Positions 47,015 through 56,792 of a stretch of 64,000 nt of DNA are shown in pieces. The DNA lies in contig NZ_CP014222.1 in the NCBI RefSeq assembly GCF_000969645.2, positions 2,421,740 through 2,485,739 of the forward strand, written 5' to 3'. Position 1 is the stretch's first letter, and each line of letters opens with the position of its first letter. Made by a program: the position numbers and the translations under genes. Under the pieces are notes generated by a model. That model saw only the letters and a program-made list of their open reading frames with translations. It did no database searches and was not told where the DNA came from. This DNA is from Janthinobacterium sp. B9-8. GTDB taxonomy: Bacteria > Pseudomonadota > Gammaproteobacteria > Burkholderiales > Chitinibacteraceae.

Positions 47015-47081
47015 AAAACCTCACCGCCGATGAACTGCAAGAAAATATCGAAATCTGAAAGCATTCTCATAAAACCTCACC
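46985..47081 (-). repeat. Tandem duplication of the mgtC-like gene's 5' end, with a coupled mini-ORF
   Basis: Bases 46985-47025 (first codons plus ribosome site) and 47041-47081 are about 41 bases each and differ at about seven positions. The outer copy starts a 19-residue frame ([19 protein letters not shown]) at 47070. Its TGA (47013-47011) overlaps the true ATG (47014-47012). The gene itself begins [12 protein letters not shown]. Confidence 0.8.
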
Positions 47082-47126
47082 ATTGCTGATTGAGTAAGCC
47101 AGATATCAAGATAAAGCATAAAGTGC

Positions 47127-47801
47127 TTAACGCGGCATAAAGCTTGCGTCGTGCAGCAATTCACCCACACCATTAATAAAAAACTGCACACCGATACAAA
47201 TCAGCATAAAACCCATAATTCTCGATATAGCACTAATTCCTTCATCCCCAAGCACCGCAAATAAACGGCTAGCGGCGCGTAAGGTTAGCCAGCAGATAAA
47301 TGCTGTGGCGGCAATGCCGAGTATCAAGAGAAAATAGCCAGCCAAAACGGGAATATGTCTTTGCGAATGCAAGGTAGAAGACATTGAAATCACTACCGCA
47401 ATCGAGCCCGGCCCTGCCATCGAAGGCATGGCGAGCGGCGTAAAAGCAATTTCACGTCTGGCGCCTAACTCAGGCTCATCGTCAATTTTTGGTTGAGAAT
47501 CAGGAAACAGCATCCTGAACCCCAAATAAATCACCACCATCCCGCCTGCAATACGTAAGCCGGGGATAGAGATATTAAAGAAATCCATAATCAAGCCCCC
47601 TGCCATCAAGAAGGTGATTAAGATTCCTGCCATATAGTAGCAAGCCAGTTTGACCTGCTGCTTTCGCTCTGCATCAGATAAATGCACTGATATCCCAGGC
47701 AAAATAGCAGCGGTAGAAAGTGGATTAATAATCGGTAGCAAAGCCGTGACCGTAGTCAGGATGTAAGACAGGTACTCCAGTACCAAGCGAAATAGGGTCA
47801 T
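47127..47801 (-). CDS. MarC-family membrane protein
   Basis: A 224-residue protein with six membrane helices. TALLPIINPLSTAAILPGI, FFNISIPGLRIAGGMVVIYLGF and FTPLAMPSMAGPGSIAVVI (the MPxxxGPG motif) define the MarC/UPF0056 family, an NAAT-type fold of uncertain substrate. ATG 47801 (MTLFRLVLEY) has GGAC upstream; ATG 47831 would add ten residues. Same strand as the mgtC-like gene, 45 bases from its duplicated leader. Confidence 0.88.
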   Translation of the reverse strand: MTLFRLVLEYLSYILTTVTALLPIINPLSTAAILPGISVHLSDAERKQQVKLACYYMAGILITFLMAGGLIMDFFNISIPGLRIAGGMVVIYLGFRMLFPDSQPKIDDEPELGARREIAFTPLAMPSMAGPGSIAVVISMSSTLHSQRHIPVLAGYFLLILGIAATAFICWLTLRAASRLFAVLGDEGISAISRIMGFMLICIGVQFFINGVGELLHDASFMPR

Positions 47802-47877
47802 CTTGTCCACGCAAAAAAGGGAAGCGTACACTCTAAAAGTGCCCTTCCCTTTTATTTAGATCAAGAATAGAGAAAGT

Positions 47878-49128
47878 TTACGCCGCCGTATTAAACGCCT
47901 CTAGCTTGGCTTCGACTACGGAAAAATTCCACACTGGGTAAGCAGGCAAGCCATTTACATAAGGAGGAATCGCCTCGCCCATAATCAAAGGTGCAAAATA
48001 GGTGCGCGCTGCTGGCGTGATATGAAAGCCATCGGCGCGGATATATTCAGCAGGCAGGTGTTTCTCGTGATTCGCCACTTCTTCCAGCTTCACCGAGCCA
48101 ATCGTCCAAGCATAAGGCGCGTCACTGGTGCGAACGATGGTAGGCATCACGCCACGCTCACCGGCCAGTGCAAACTTCACGGCGGCAGTGCCCACGGCCA
48201 TGGCTTGATCCACATCAGTTTGCGAGGCCATATGGCGCGCTGCACGTTGCAGATAATCAGATACGGCCCAATGGCATTTATGACCTTGGGCGGTTTTGAT
48301 CAGCTGCGCCAAGTAAGGCGCTACACCGCCCAGCTGCGCATGACCAAAGGCATCGGTGCCACCCGCTTCGGCAACGAACTTGCCTTCAGCATTTTTAATC
48401 CCTTCCGCAGCCACAATCACGCAATAGCCTTCACGGGCAATGGTTTCTTCAACAGCCGCAAGGAAAGTAGCCGCGTTAAATGTGACTTCCGGCAGCAAAA
48501 TCAGGTGCGGTGGCAAGTTGCCTTCGCCCGATGCTAGGCCGCTACTTGCGGCAATCCAGCCGGTGTGACGGCCCATGACTTCCATAATAAATACTTTGGT
48601 ACTGGAGCCGCACATCGACGCCACATCCATACCCGCTTCGCGGATGGATGTGCCCACATATTTAGCCACCGAGCCAAAGCCGGGCGAGCAATCCGAATGC
48701 GGCAAATCGTTATCAATGGTTTTAGGCACATGAATTGCGGTGAGATCATAGCCAAGGTATTCGGCATGCGCGGCAATTTTTAAGCAGGTATCAGCAGAAT
48801 CGCCACCACCGTTATAAAACAGATAGCCAATATCGTGCGCGGCAAAAATTTCAAACAAACGAGTCAGCTCACGGCCAAAGCGCAGCTTATGGCGGCAAGA
48901 GCCAAATGCACCGCCAGGGGATGCGGCCAGCGCGGCCAAATCGGCTTCACTCATGCAGGCGGTATCAATCAGCTCTTCGGCCAACACACCTAATACCCCG
49001 TTTTTGGCAGCAAATACGCGGCCAATCTGATCCGGATGAGCGCGGGCGGCTGCAATCACCGCAGCAGCGGATGCATTAATCACAGGGGTTACACCACCCG
49101 ATTGGGCGTAAAGCGCGTTTCTGGCCAT
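47878..49128 (-). CDS. pfp: Diphosphate-dependent phosphofructokinase
   Basis: The 416-residue enzyme interconverts fructose-6-phosphate and fructose-1,6-bisphosphate with PPi, so it works in both glycolysis and gluconeogenesis. Motifs: LYAQSGGVTPVINASAA at the N-terminus, YNGGGDSADTC (the donor-site loop), HVPKTIDNDLPHSDCSPGFG and GSSTKVFIMEVMGRHTGWIA. ATG 49128 (MARNALYAQ) follows TTTGGAAA and fits the family; the frame is open to 49179. Convergent to nothing; divergent from the HD-GYP gene. Confidence 0.92.
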   Translation of the reverse strand: MARNALYAQSGGVTPVINASAAAVIAAARAHPDQIGRVFAAKNGVLGVLAEELIDTACMSEADLAALAASPGGAFGSCRHKLRFGRELTRLFEIFAAHDIGYLFYNGGGDSADTCLKIAAHAEYLGYDLTAIHVPKTIDNDLPHSDCSPGFGSVAKYVGTSIREAGMDVASMCGSSTKVFIMEVMGRHTGWIAASSGLASGEGNLPPHLILLPEVTFNAATFLAAVEETIAREGYCVIVAAEGIKNAEGKFVAEAGGTDAFGHAQLGGVAPYLAQLIKTAQGHKCHWAVSDYLQRAARHMASQTDVDQAMAVGTAAVKFALAGERGVMPTIVRTSDAPYAWTIGSVKLEEVANHEKHLPAEYIRADGFHITPAARTYFAPLIMGEAIPPYVNGLPAYPVWNFSVVEAKLEAFNTAA

Positions 49129-49363
49129 GAGCGTTTCCAAAAGATAAATTCTAGGCGCGTATTTTGCGCGTTGCAGCATGTTTAGTCATCGGGGCTTTTT
49201 GCATTAGGGTTTTTCAGCATGGCAAAAATGCAAGATAACTTACACCAACTGCCTTACTAAAATACCGAAGAGCTGCTACACGCAACGAGATGCCAAAAAC
49301 TCCTCATCTTTTCTCTTCTGATAAATCTATACTGCAGATCAGCGCCTTTTTAATGGGGGCCGT

Positions 49364-50458
49364 ATGTTTAATGAAAGTAATTACACGATATTAGTTGTTG
49401 ATGATCTATCTGAAAATTTACTAGTAATTAGTAATTTGCTGTCTCCACACTACCGTGTGCTTGCTGCACCATCGGGAGAGAGGTGTCTGCGCATCCTTGC
49501 CACCCAAGCTTTACCCAGCTTAATTTTGCTGGATGTCATGATGCCGGGCATTGATGGCTATAGCGTACTCAAGCAGCTACAGGCCATGCCAGAAACACGG
49601 GATATTCCCGTTATTTTGCTTACAGCTCTGGCTGATACAGGCAGCGAGGAGCTGGGCTTGCAGCTGGGTGCCGTCGACTACATCATTAAGCCGATTAAAC
49701 CCAGCATTGTATTGGCAAGAGTGCGCACCCAGCTGGAAGCCAAACAGGCACGCAGCTGGCTTAAAAATCAAAATGCGGCGCTGGAAGCAGAGATTTCACG
49801 CCGTATGGCTGAAAATGAGATTACCCAGCAAGTGAGCATCCGCGCGCTCGCCCATCTTGCCGAAACCCGCGATCCTGAAACAGGCAACCATATTCTTCGC
49901 ACACAAAGCTATGTGTACTTATTAGCGCTCAAGCTGCAAGAACACCCGCGCTTTGCCGAAACCTTAACCCCACGCTATATCAATGTACTCAGCCGATCTG
50001 CCCCGCTGCACGATATTGGCAAGGTAGGGATTCCTGATTATATTTTGCTCAAGCCCGGCAGCCTAAGCGCAGAAGAATGGCTGATCATGAAAACCCACGC
50101 CCAACTGGGCAGCGAGGCCATTGAACAAGCCGAACGCGATATCGAGCAACCCGTCGCGTTTCTCACTTTAGCGAAAGAAATTGCCCACTGGCATCATGAA
50201 AAATGGAATGGCAGCGGCTACCCGGATGGATTAGCGGGCGATGATATTCCGCTCTCCGCACGGCTGATGGCGCTGGCAGATGTATTTGATGCGCTGATTT
50301 GCCGCAGGGTTTACAAGCAAGCGCTACCTTATGAGGAAGCTAGACTGATGATTAAATCGGGGAGTGGCAAGCATTTTGATCCTGATATTGTGCAGGCTTT
50401 TCTCGATCACTTTCCAGAATTCACCGCCATTGCAGAACGTTATACAGACTGTGTCTAG
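49364..50458 (+). CDS. Two-component response regulator with HD-GYP domain (RpfG-like)
   Basis: A 364-residue protein. The receiver domain (about 1-125) has Asp13/Asp14, phospho-Asp57 in LILLDVMMPGIDG and the Lys at YIIKP; a coiled linker follows (125-155). The HD-GYP domain has HD at 216-217 (LHDIGKVGIPD), HHE at 277-279 and GYP at 285-287, so all metal and signature residues of a c-di-GMP phosphodiesterase are present. First gene of the three-gene signalling operon; GGGGG precedes ATG. Confidence 0.93.
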   Translation: MFNESNYTILVVDDLSENLLVISNLLSPHYRVLAAPSGERCLRILATQALPSLILLDVMMPGIDGYSVLKQLQAMPETRDIPVILLTALADTGSEELGLQLGAVDYIIKPIKPSIVLARVRTQLEAKQARSWLKNQNAALEAEISRRMAENEITQQVSIRALAHLAETRDPETGNHILRTQSYVYLLALKLQEHPRFAETLTPRYINVLSRSAPLHDIGKVGIPDYILLKPGSLSAEEWLIMKTHAQLGSEAIEQAERDIEQPVAFLTLAKEIAHWHHEKWNGSGYPDGLAGDDIPLSARLMALADVFDALICRRVYKQALPYEEARLMIKSGSGKHFDPDIVQAFLDHFPEFTAIAERYTDCV

Positions 50459-50467
50459 GATACAGCG

Positions 50468-52615
50468 ATGCAAAAAGAATTTAATCAAACCTTATCTCAC
50501 ATTCTCAAGATTGCACTCACTTATGCTGCAATCGCAGGGCTGGGTGTAGTACTCAGCAGCAAAATAATAGAGATGCTGTATGCCCCGACACATTCCTTTG
50601 AAGGGCTGACAACGCTCAAAGACTGGCTGCTGATCGTTTACAGCGTATTACTGCTCTATGTGATGTGGAAGCGCCTGCCCGAAAGTGAAAACGGGCTCAA
50701 TCCAAAACAACATACCAGCTATGGCAACAAACTAGGGATCTCATTTTCTCTGTTAGCGCTGGTGATTCTATTGCTCAGCGGCGCGGGCATTGCCTATCGG
50801 GTCAGCCAGATAGAAAAAATAAACGAAGCCAGAATACAAATCGTCACCGATGTAAAACTCAGGCAAATAACGGATTGGCTAAAAGAGCGGGAAGGTGATG
50901 CAGAGCTACTCAAAACTAGCCAAATCTACGCCACGCTCTATCAAAACTGGCATCAGACAGATGATCTAAGCAGCAAATTAAAGCTGCTTACCCGGCTGGA
51001 GCAATTTGGCAAAATCAAAGGATTCAGTGCCGCCAGCCTGCTAGATTCCGAAGGGAAACTGCTCTGGAGCTCATCGCTGCCCGTATTACAGAATTTGCCC
51101 AACTATCACGCTACGCTGCACACCGCGGCTCAATCAAAAAAAGTGCAGAGAATCGGCCCCTACCCCGACGCTAAAGGCCAGCCCAGCTTAGATTTTATTG
51201 CCCCGCTTACCGCCATAGCCGGGCCAACGCCCTTTATTGTTTTGCATAACCATACCGATCACTGGCTCTCTGCCATACTGCAAACACAGCCCCTCCCCGG
51301 GCCACGCAGTGAATCTTTATTATTTAATAAAGAAGACAATCAACTGGTTTTATTAAACGGCCCTCATTTTGGCCAAAAAATACCTGCCATCCTCCCCTTG
51401 CAAAGCACCCAGCGTTTACCAGATAACCTGCCTCTGAGCAAAACGCTTAGTGGCAAGATCATCCGCCCTGGCAAAACCATGGGCATCCTTCGTGCAGTGC
51501 CCAATAGCAACTGGGTTTTACTCACCCAAATAGATCAATCCGCGCTTTACAGTGAGATCATCAAAGATTCTCTGTGGATTAGCTTGGCCGCACTATTAGC
51601 ACTGCTCATGATGCGTACCGGCTATGTGATCTTGAAGCAGCAAGAACAATTAGTTTTAGCCACCAATATGCGCCAATTACAAACCGAGCATTTGCAGTCT
51701 GTAAAACTACTCTCCACCATTGCAGACAGCTCTGAAGACGCCATTTTTGCCAAAGACCTTGAAGGCCGCTACATCCTGTTTAATCGCGCGGCCTGCCGTT
51801 TTGTAAACCGGCAAAGCCAAGATATTCTAGGACTGGATGACAGAGCGATTTTTCCGCCGGATCAGGCGGAAATGCTGATGGATCTTGGCAAGCAAGTCAT
51901 TCTCCGCAATACCGTCATCACGCAGGAAGAAGTGCTTGATATGCCGAATGGCCAGCGCATTTTTCTGGGCACTAAAGGGCCACTTTGCGATGAAAAAGGC
52001 AATACCATCGGTATTTTTGGTATTTCACGTGATATCACCGAACGCAAGCAAGCCGAAATGGTACTCAAAGAAAACGAAGAACGCTTTCGCGCTTTGGTAG
52101 AGCAATCACTGGCCGGCATTTATATTATTCAGAAGCACCGCCTAAGCTATGTTAACCCCGGATTTGCCAGGATATTTGGTCACGAAGACGCTCAGGCCCT
52201 GATCGCCATGGGACAGATTGAAGAGCTGGTCAGCCATAAAGACAAAGAACGAGTCCGTGGCCTTATTTTGCAGGCTGAAAATGGTGAGCTCAGTGATGTT
52301 CATTTCACTTTCACTGGACTTCAACGCAGCGGCACGCAAATTGAAGTGGAATTTTATGGCCGCAAGGTCGATGACAAAGGCCATCCGGCACTCATTGGCT
52401 TATTACTGGATATCACCGAGCGCAAAGCGGTGGAACACACGCTCACCCTCCAGTCAGAAGAATTGCTTCAGCGCAATGCCGAGCTGGAGCGCTTTAACCA
52501 AGCCATGGTAGACCGGGAGCTGGAAATGATTGAGCTCAAGCGGCAGATCAAGGAATTAAGTCTTTATCAGACTGCAAATAACAGCCCCGATCCTCTTCTG
52601 GCCAGAAAATCATGA
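50468..52615 (+). CDS. Membrane PAS-domain sensor protein without kinase
   Basis: A 715-residue protein: two early membrane helices (about 17-35 and 52-66), another at about 92-112, a periplasmic sensor of about 240 residues, a further helix near 362-380, then two PAS domains (about 415-530 and 530-665, each ending DITERK) and a coiled-coil tail (NAELERFNQAMVDRELEMIELKRQ). No histidine-kinase, GGDEF or EAL domain follows, so it must pass its signal to a partner, most simply the hybrid kinase whose ATG overlaps its stop (ATGA, 52612-52615). Confidence 0.85.
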   Translation: MQKEFNQTLSHILKIALTYAAIAGLGVVLSSKIIEMLYAPTHSFEGLTTLKDWLLIVYSVLLLYVMWKRLPESENGLNPKQHTSYGNKLGISFSLLALVILLLSGAGIAYRVSQIEKINEARIQIVTDVKLRQITDWLKEREGDAELLKTSQIYATLYQNWHQTDDLSSKLKLLTRLEQFGKIKGFSAASLLDSEGKLLWSSSLPVLQNLPNYHATLHTAAQSKKVQRIGPYPDAKGQPSLDFIAPLTAIAGPTPFIVLHNHTDHWLSAILQTQPLPGPRSESLLFNKEDNQLVLLNGPHFGQKIPAILPLQSTQRLPDNLPLSKTLSGKIIRPGKTMGILRAVPNSNWVLLTQIDQSALYSEIIKDSLWISLAALLALLMMRTGYVILKQQEQLVLATNMRQLQTEHLQSVKLLSTIADSSEDAIFAKDLEGRYILFNRAACRFVNRQSQDILGLDDRAIFPPDQAEMLMDLGKQVILRNTVITQEEVLDMPNGQRIFLGTKGPLCDEKGNTIGIFGISRDITERKQAEMVLKENEERFRALVEQSLAGIYIIQKHRLSYVNPGFARIFGHEDAQALIAMGQIEELVSHKDKERVRGLILQAENGELSDVHFTFTGLQRSGTQIEVEFYGRKVDDKGHPALIGLLLDITERKAVEHTLTLQSEELLQRNAELERFNQAMVDRELEMIELKRQIKELSLYQTANNSPDPLLARKS

Positions 52616-55600
52616 AAGGCCTGAATCATTACAGCGCCCGTGCTCTGTACTCAAAGCGCCACCTGCTGCTGATCTACCTGCTTGCCATTATTTTGCCTTT
52701 GCTCATGCTGTGGGTAAGGAGTGAAATTACAGTTACTTTTGGCGAACAGCCCTTACTCATTCTTTTTATCTTGCCCATTATCATCAGCGCCTATCTGGGT
52801 GGATTTATACCCGGCCTGCTTAGCACCTTGATTGCAGCGGCCTGTACTGCTTACTTTCTCCCCCCCATCGACAGCTTTGCCATCAGCACGCCACACGATC
52901 TGATGCAATGGGGAATGCTGCTTATCAATGGCCTTTTATTAAGCTTTTTTAGTGAATTTCTGCATCGCTCCCGCCGCAATGAAACTGAACGCTGGCGGGA
53001 AATGAGCGCCATTCAAGATCAATTACTCCAAAGCGAGCTGCGCTTTCAAGCCACTTTTGAACAAGCAGCAATGGGCATTGCACTGGTTTCCCCCAATGGG
53101 CAATGGCTGCGGGTTAACCGCAGATTGTGCCAAATCACAGGCTATAGCCAGGACGAGCTTTTATCGCTGACATTTCAAGATATTACCCACCCAGCCGACC
53201 TACAGGATGACCAGCATTTTGTTGAACAAATGCTGGCAGGCCAGCTAGAAACATATGCCATGCAAAAACGCTATCTATGTAAAGGAGGAGAAATCACTTG
53301 GGTAAACCTAACCGTTGCCCTTGCCTGGAAAAAAAATGGCGAGCCCGATTACTTTATTTCGGTCATTGAAGATATCCAGGCACGTAAACAAGCCGAAGCC
53401 GCACTCAAAGAAAGCGAATTCATCTTAAAAGAAGCACAGCGGCTGGCCAGAGTTGGCAGCTGGAGCTGGGATATTGCTAGCAATACACACCTTTGGTCAG
53501 AAGAGGTTTATCACATATATGGCCGGGACCTCGCCTTACCCCCCGCGGTATTCCCCGAAGTACAACATTACTTCAGCGCCAAGAGCTGGATAGAGCTGGT
53601 TAAAGCGGTTGAGATCTGCCTTGCAGATGGTACGGCTTATTCTTGTGATGCGGAGGTGATTCGCCACGATGGAAATCATCGCTGGATCACCGCGCGGGGC
53701 AAAGTAAAGCGTGATCAAAGCGGAAAAATCATCGAGCTACACGGCACGATACAAGATATTACCGAGCGTAAACGCGCCGAAATAGCCCTGATCAATAGCC
53801 AGAACGAGGCTTTAGAAAAGCAAGGTCGGGCCAGGCTGGCAGCACTTAATCTGATGGAAGACGCCATGTCTGCCCGCTCGCATGCCGAAATAAGCAATGC
53901 CGCACTCAGAGAAAGCGAGCAGCGTTTACTCATGGCGCAAGAAGGCGCACATGTAGGGATCTGGGATTGGGATTTATCAAACCATCAAATCTACTGGTCG
54001 CCAGAATGCGCCAGACTCTATGACGTGGCGGCCAATACTCCGATCACAATCGCGCTCTGGCGAAGCAAAATTTATCCTGTTGACTTGGCACGCATTGACG
54101 CCCGGCTTAAAAATCGCCCAGCCAATGAAGAAGCTTTTGAAGTGGAGTTTCGTATCCGCCAAAACTCTGGCGAAATCCGCTGGCTGGTTAGCAAGGGGCG
54201 AGCCCAGTACACCCCTTACGGTAAAGCCATCCGTATCTCCGGCATTGCCTTAGATATCACTAAAAACAAACAGAACGAAGAGCAATTACGTAAATTATTT
54301 CTGGCCGTGGAGCAAAGCCCGGAAAACATCATCATTACCGATGCTGATCTCTGTATTGATTATGTAAATACCTCTTTTGTGCAAACATCCGGCTATGACA
54401 GAGACGAAGTCATCGGCCAGCCCGCGCATATTCTGCAATCGGGTCATACCCCGGAAGCCACCTATGCCGCGCTGAATAAAGCACTGCTGCTGGGCGTGCA
54501 CTGGCAGGGTGAATTTATTAACCGCCGCAAAAATGGGGACGTCTATACCGTACTGGCCTCGGTTTCCCCTATTCGTCAGGACGATGGAAAAATCACCCAT
54601 TACTTAGGAATACAAGAAGATATTACCGAGAAAAAACGCCTGAGCGTCGAGCTGGACCGGCATCGCTTTCATCTTGAAGAGCTGGTTTCAGAGCGAACCA
54701 TCCAGCTTGCCGAAGCACGTGAAAAAGCCGAATCAGCCAATCATGCCAAAAGTGCTTTTCTGGCCAATATGAGCCATGAAATCCGCACGCCCATGAATGC
54801 CATTCTTGGCCTAACTCATTTACTCAGACGAGACGGCGTTACCCCGCATCAGGCCGAGCGGCTCAGTAAAATTAATAATGCCGCCCAGCACCTGATGTCG
54901 GTGATCAACGATATTCTTGATTTATCTAAAATTGAAGCGGGCAGGCTAGAGCTGGAGCAAAGCGACTTCTCGCTTATCGCCCTCTTTGATAATGTGTGCA
55001 CACTAATCAACGATGCAGCGCTTGATAAAGGGCTAAATATCGAAACCGATACCGGCCGGGTGCCTGCATGGTTACATGGCGACGCAACCCGGCTACGCCA
55101 AGCGCTGCTTAATTACGCCAGCAATGCCATTAAATTTACCGAGCAAGGCCATATCATCCTGCGTGCTCGGGTAGAAAACGAGCAAGAAAACAGCCTGCTA
55201 CTTCGCTTTGAAGTAGAGGACACCGGCATTGGCGTTAATGCAGAGCAAGCCAGCAGACTATTCCAAAACTTTGAACAAGCCGATGTATCCACCACACGCA
55301 AATACGGCGGTACCGGCCTGGGCTTAGCAATTACCCGGCGTCTGGCAGAAAGAATGTGCGGGGAAGCAGGCGTAAGACCGGCTGCGGGCCAAGGCAGTAT
55401 CTTCTGGTTTACCGCCGTGCTGACAAGGGGCATCAGCCCGCAGATCGCCCCCGTCGAGCTTGCCTCCGGGCAGATGGAGTCCGAATTACGCAACCATGCT
55501 GGCGCGCAATTATTATTGGTTGAAGACAATGACATCAACCTGGAAGTCATCCTTGATCTGCTCAATGAAAGCGGCCTGATCCTTGATACCGCGGTAAACG

Positions 55601-56523
55601 GGCAAGAAGCACTAGAAAAAGCCAAAGTAAATCACTACGATCTGATTTTGATGGATATTCAAATGCCGGTCATGGATGGCCTTGAAGCCACCATCGCGAT
55701 TCGCGCTCTGCCTAATGGAAAAAACATCCCGATCATCGCCCTTACCGCCAGCGCCTTTGATGAAAACAAACAAGCTTGCGAAGCAGCGGGTGCCAATGGC
55801 TTTATCAGCAAGCCCGTCAACCCGGAAGCCTTATTTGAAGTACTGCTCAAATGGCTGCCCCAATGCCAGATAACAGGCTCAGTGCCTGCGCCTGATGCCA
55901 GCCGGGCAAAACGGGCCAGCGAGCATATTTTTTACGAGCGCGAGCTGGCCGAACTAGCATCTCATCCGGGGCTTAATATTACAGAAGCACTAGAAAGGCT
56001 AAAAGGAAACGCTGCGAAATACCTCGATTTACTACGCCGCTTTCTAGAATCGCACGCTGGCGATATGACCTTACTTGAGGAGCATCTGCTCAAACAAAAT
56101 AACAGCGAAGTCTTGCTGATCACACACACACTAAAAGGCGCAGCAGCTGTTTTAAGTATAGAGAGCGTGGCCAGTCTAGCCGAGCAGTTAGAATTCGCCT
56201 TACACAACAAAGCCCCCGCAGCAGAGCGAGATCGACTACTCCACGCCATCAATCATGAGCTCACCCAGCTAGACAGCGTGCTGAATCCACCGCCAGTAGA
56301 ACAAACCTACCCGCTGCCCCAGCTGCTCACCAAGCTGGAAAACCTGCTCAGCCAGAACGACACCGCAGCCATTCCGCTTTTTGAGCGACACGCCGAACAA
56401 TTTTTTAAAGCACTCGGCACCGGCGTTCAAGCGCTTGCCCGGCAAATTGGCCAGTTTAATTTTGAAACCGCCCTGGACACCTTACACAGCCTCATCGCTG
56501 CCGCACACCTTCAAGATGACTAA
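52612..56523 (+). CDS. Hybrid sensor histidine kinase (PAS-HisKA-HATPase-REC-Hpt)
   Basis: A 1303-residue inner-membrane protein. N-terminal helices (about 15-115) resemble the KdpD-type DUF4118 region. Four PAS/PAC units follow (about 140-680), with PAC endings such as IEDIQARK, DITERK and EDITEKK. The kinase core has NMSHEIRTPMNAIL (His722), an N-box NYASNAIKFT, a G1-box VEDTGIGV and GGTGLGLAI. A receiver domain follows (DLILMDIQMPVMDG, Asp1015), then an Hpt domain with ITHTLKGAAA (His1172). All phosphorelay residues are present. It is co-translated with the PAS sensor and probably phosphorylates the HD-GYP regulator. Confidence 0.93.
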   Translation: MKGLNHYSARALYSKRHLLLIYLLAIILPLLMLWVRSEITVTFGEQPLLILFILPIIISAYLGGFIPGLLSTLIAAACTAYFLPPIDSFAISTPHDLMQWGMLLINGLLLSFFSEFLHRSRRNETERWREMSAIQDQLLQSELRFQATFEQAAMGIALVSPNGQWLRVNRRLCQITGYSQDELLSLTFQDITHPADLQDDQHFVEQMLAGQLETYAMQKRYLCKGGEITWVNLTVALAWKKNGEPDYFISVIEDIQARKQAEAALKESEFILKEAQRLARVGSWSWDIASNTHLWSEEVYHIYGRDLALPPAVFPEVQHYFSAKSWIELVKAVEICLADGTAYSCDAEVIRHDGNHRWITARGKVKRDQSGKIIELHGTIQDITERKRAEIALINSQNEALEKQGRARLAALNLMEDAMSARSHAEISNAALRESEQRLLMAQEGAHVGIWDWDLSNHQIYWSPECARLYDVAANTPITIALWRSKIYPVDLARIDARLKNRPANEEAFEVEFRIRQNSGEIRWLVSKGRAQYTPYGKAIRISGIALDITKNKQNEEQLRKLFLAVEQSPENIIITDADLCIDYVNTSFVQTSGYDRDEVIGQPAHILQSGHTPEATYAALNKALLLGVHWQGEFINRRKNGDVYTVLASVSPIRQDDGKITHYLGIQEDITEKKRLSVELDRHRFHLEELVSERTIQLAEAREKAESANHAKSAFLANMSHEIRTPMNAILGLTHLLRRDGVTPHQAERLSKINNAAQHLMSVINDILDLSKIEAGRLELEQSDFSLIALFDNVCTLINDAALDKGLNIETDTGRVPAWLHGDATRLRQALLNYASNAIKFTEQGHIILRARVENEQENSLLLRFEVEDTGIGVNAEQASRLFQNFEQADVSTTRKYGGTGLGLAITRRLAERMCGEAGVRPAAGQGSIFWFTAVLTRGISPQIAPVELASGQMESELRNHAGAQLLLVEDNDINLEVILDLLNESGLILDTAVNGQEALEKAKVNHYDLILMDIQMPVMDGLEATIAIRALPNGKNIPIIALTASAFDENKQACEAAGANGFISKPVNPEALFEVLLKWLPQCQITGSVPAPDASRAKRASEHIFYERELAELASHPGLNITEALERLKGNAAKYLDLLRRFLESHAGDMTLLEEHLLKQNNSEVLLITHTLKGAAAVLSIESVASLAEQLEFALHNKAPAAERDRLLHAINHELTQLDSVLNPPPVEQTYPLPQLLTKLENLLSQNDTAAIPLFERHAEQFFKALGTGVQALARQIGQFNFETALDTLHSLIAAAHLQDD

Positions 56524-56792
56524 GCAGCCACTCTTTATTTAAACAAGATGAGGCGAAACCAGATAAGCCTGCTCGGCACGCAAACTGTAGTGTTATGTAC
56601 GCAGTCGATCGCACACCTGATTCAAAACACGCCCCCCAAACATTGAGTCAATCTGGTGTAATATAGCGAAAAAATATGTCAGGTGGCGCCCAGCAAAGCA
56701 CTTCACGGAGCTTCGTTTTTATACAGCACAGATGGTGGCTGTTCTGCCGTTTCAGGGTGTCTACAACTTGCTAAACCACACACTAGGCGTCC
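56524..56792. other. Junction between core genome and cassette-like region
   Basis: About 270 bases without a convincing gene. GTGTTATGTACGC (56590) and ACTAGGCG just before the GNAT start could be degenerate cassette recombination sites. No integron integrase, attI or Pc promoter was recognised. A frame starting 56683 runs in a shadow of the GNAT gene and is not called. Confidence 0.4.

Noticed and set aside
55113..55625. Minus-strand 170-codon frame opposite the hybrid kinase
   Set aside because: It is the antisense shadow of the HATPase/receiver coding region.
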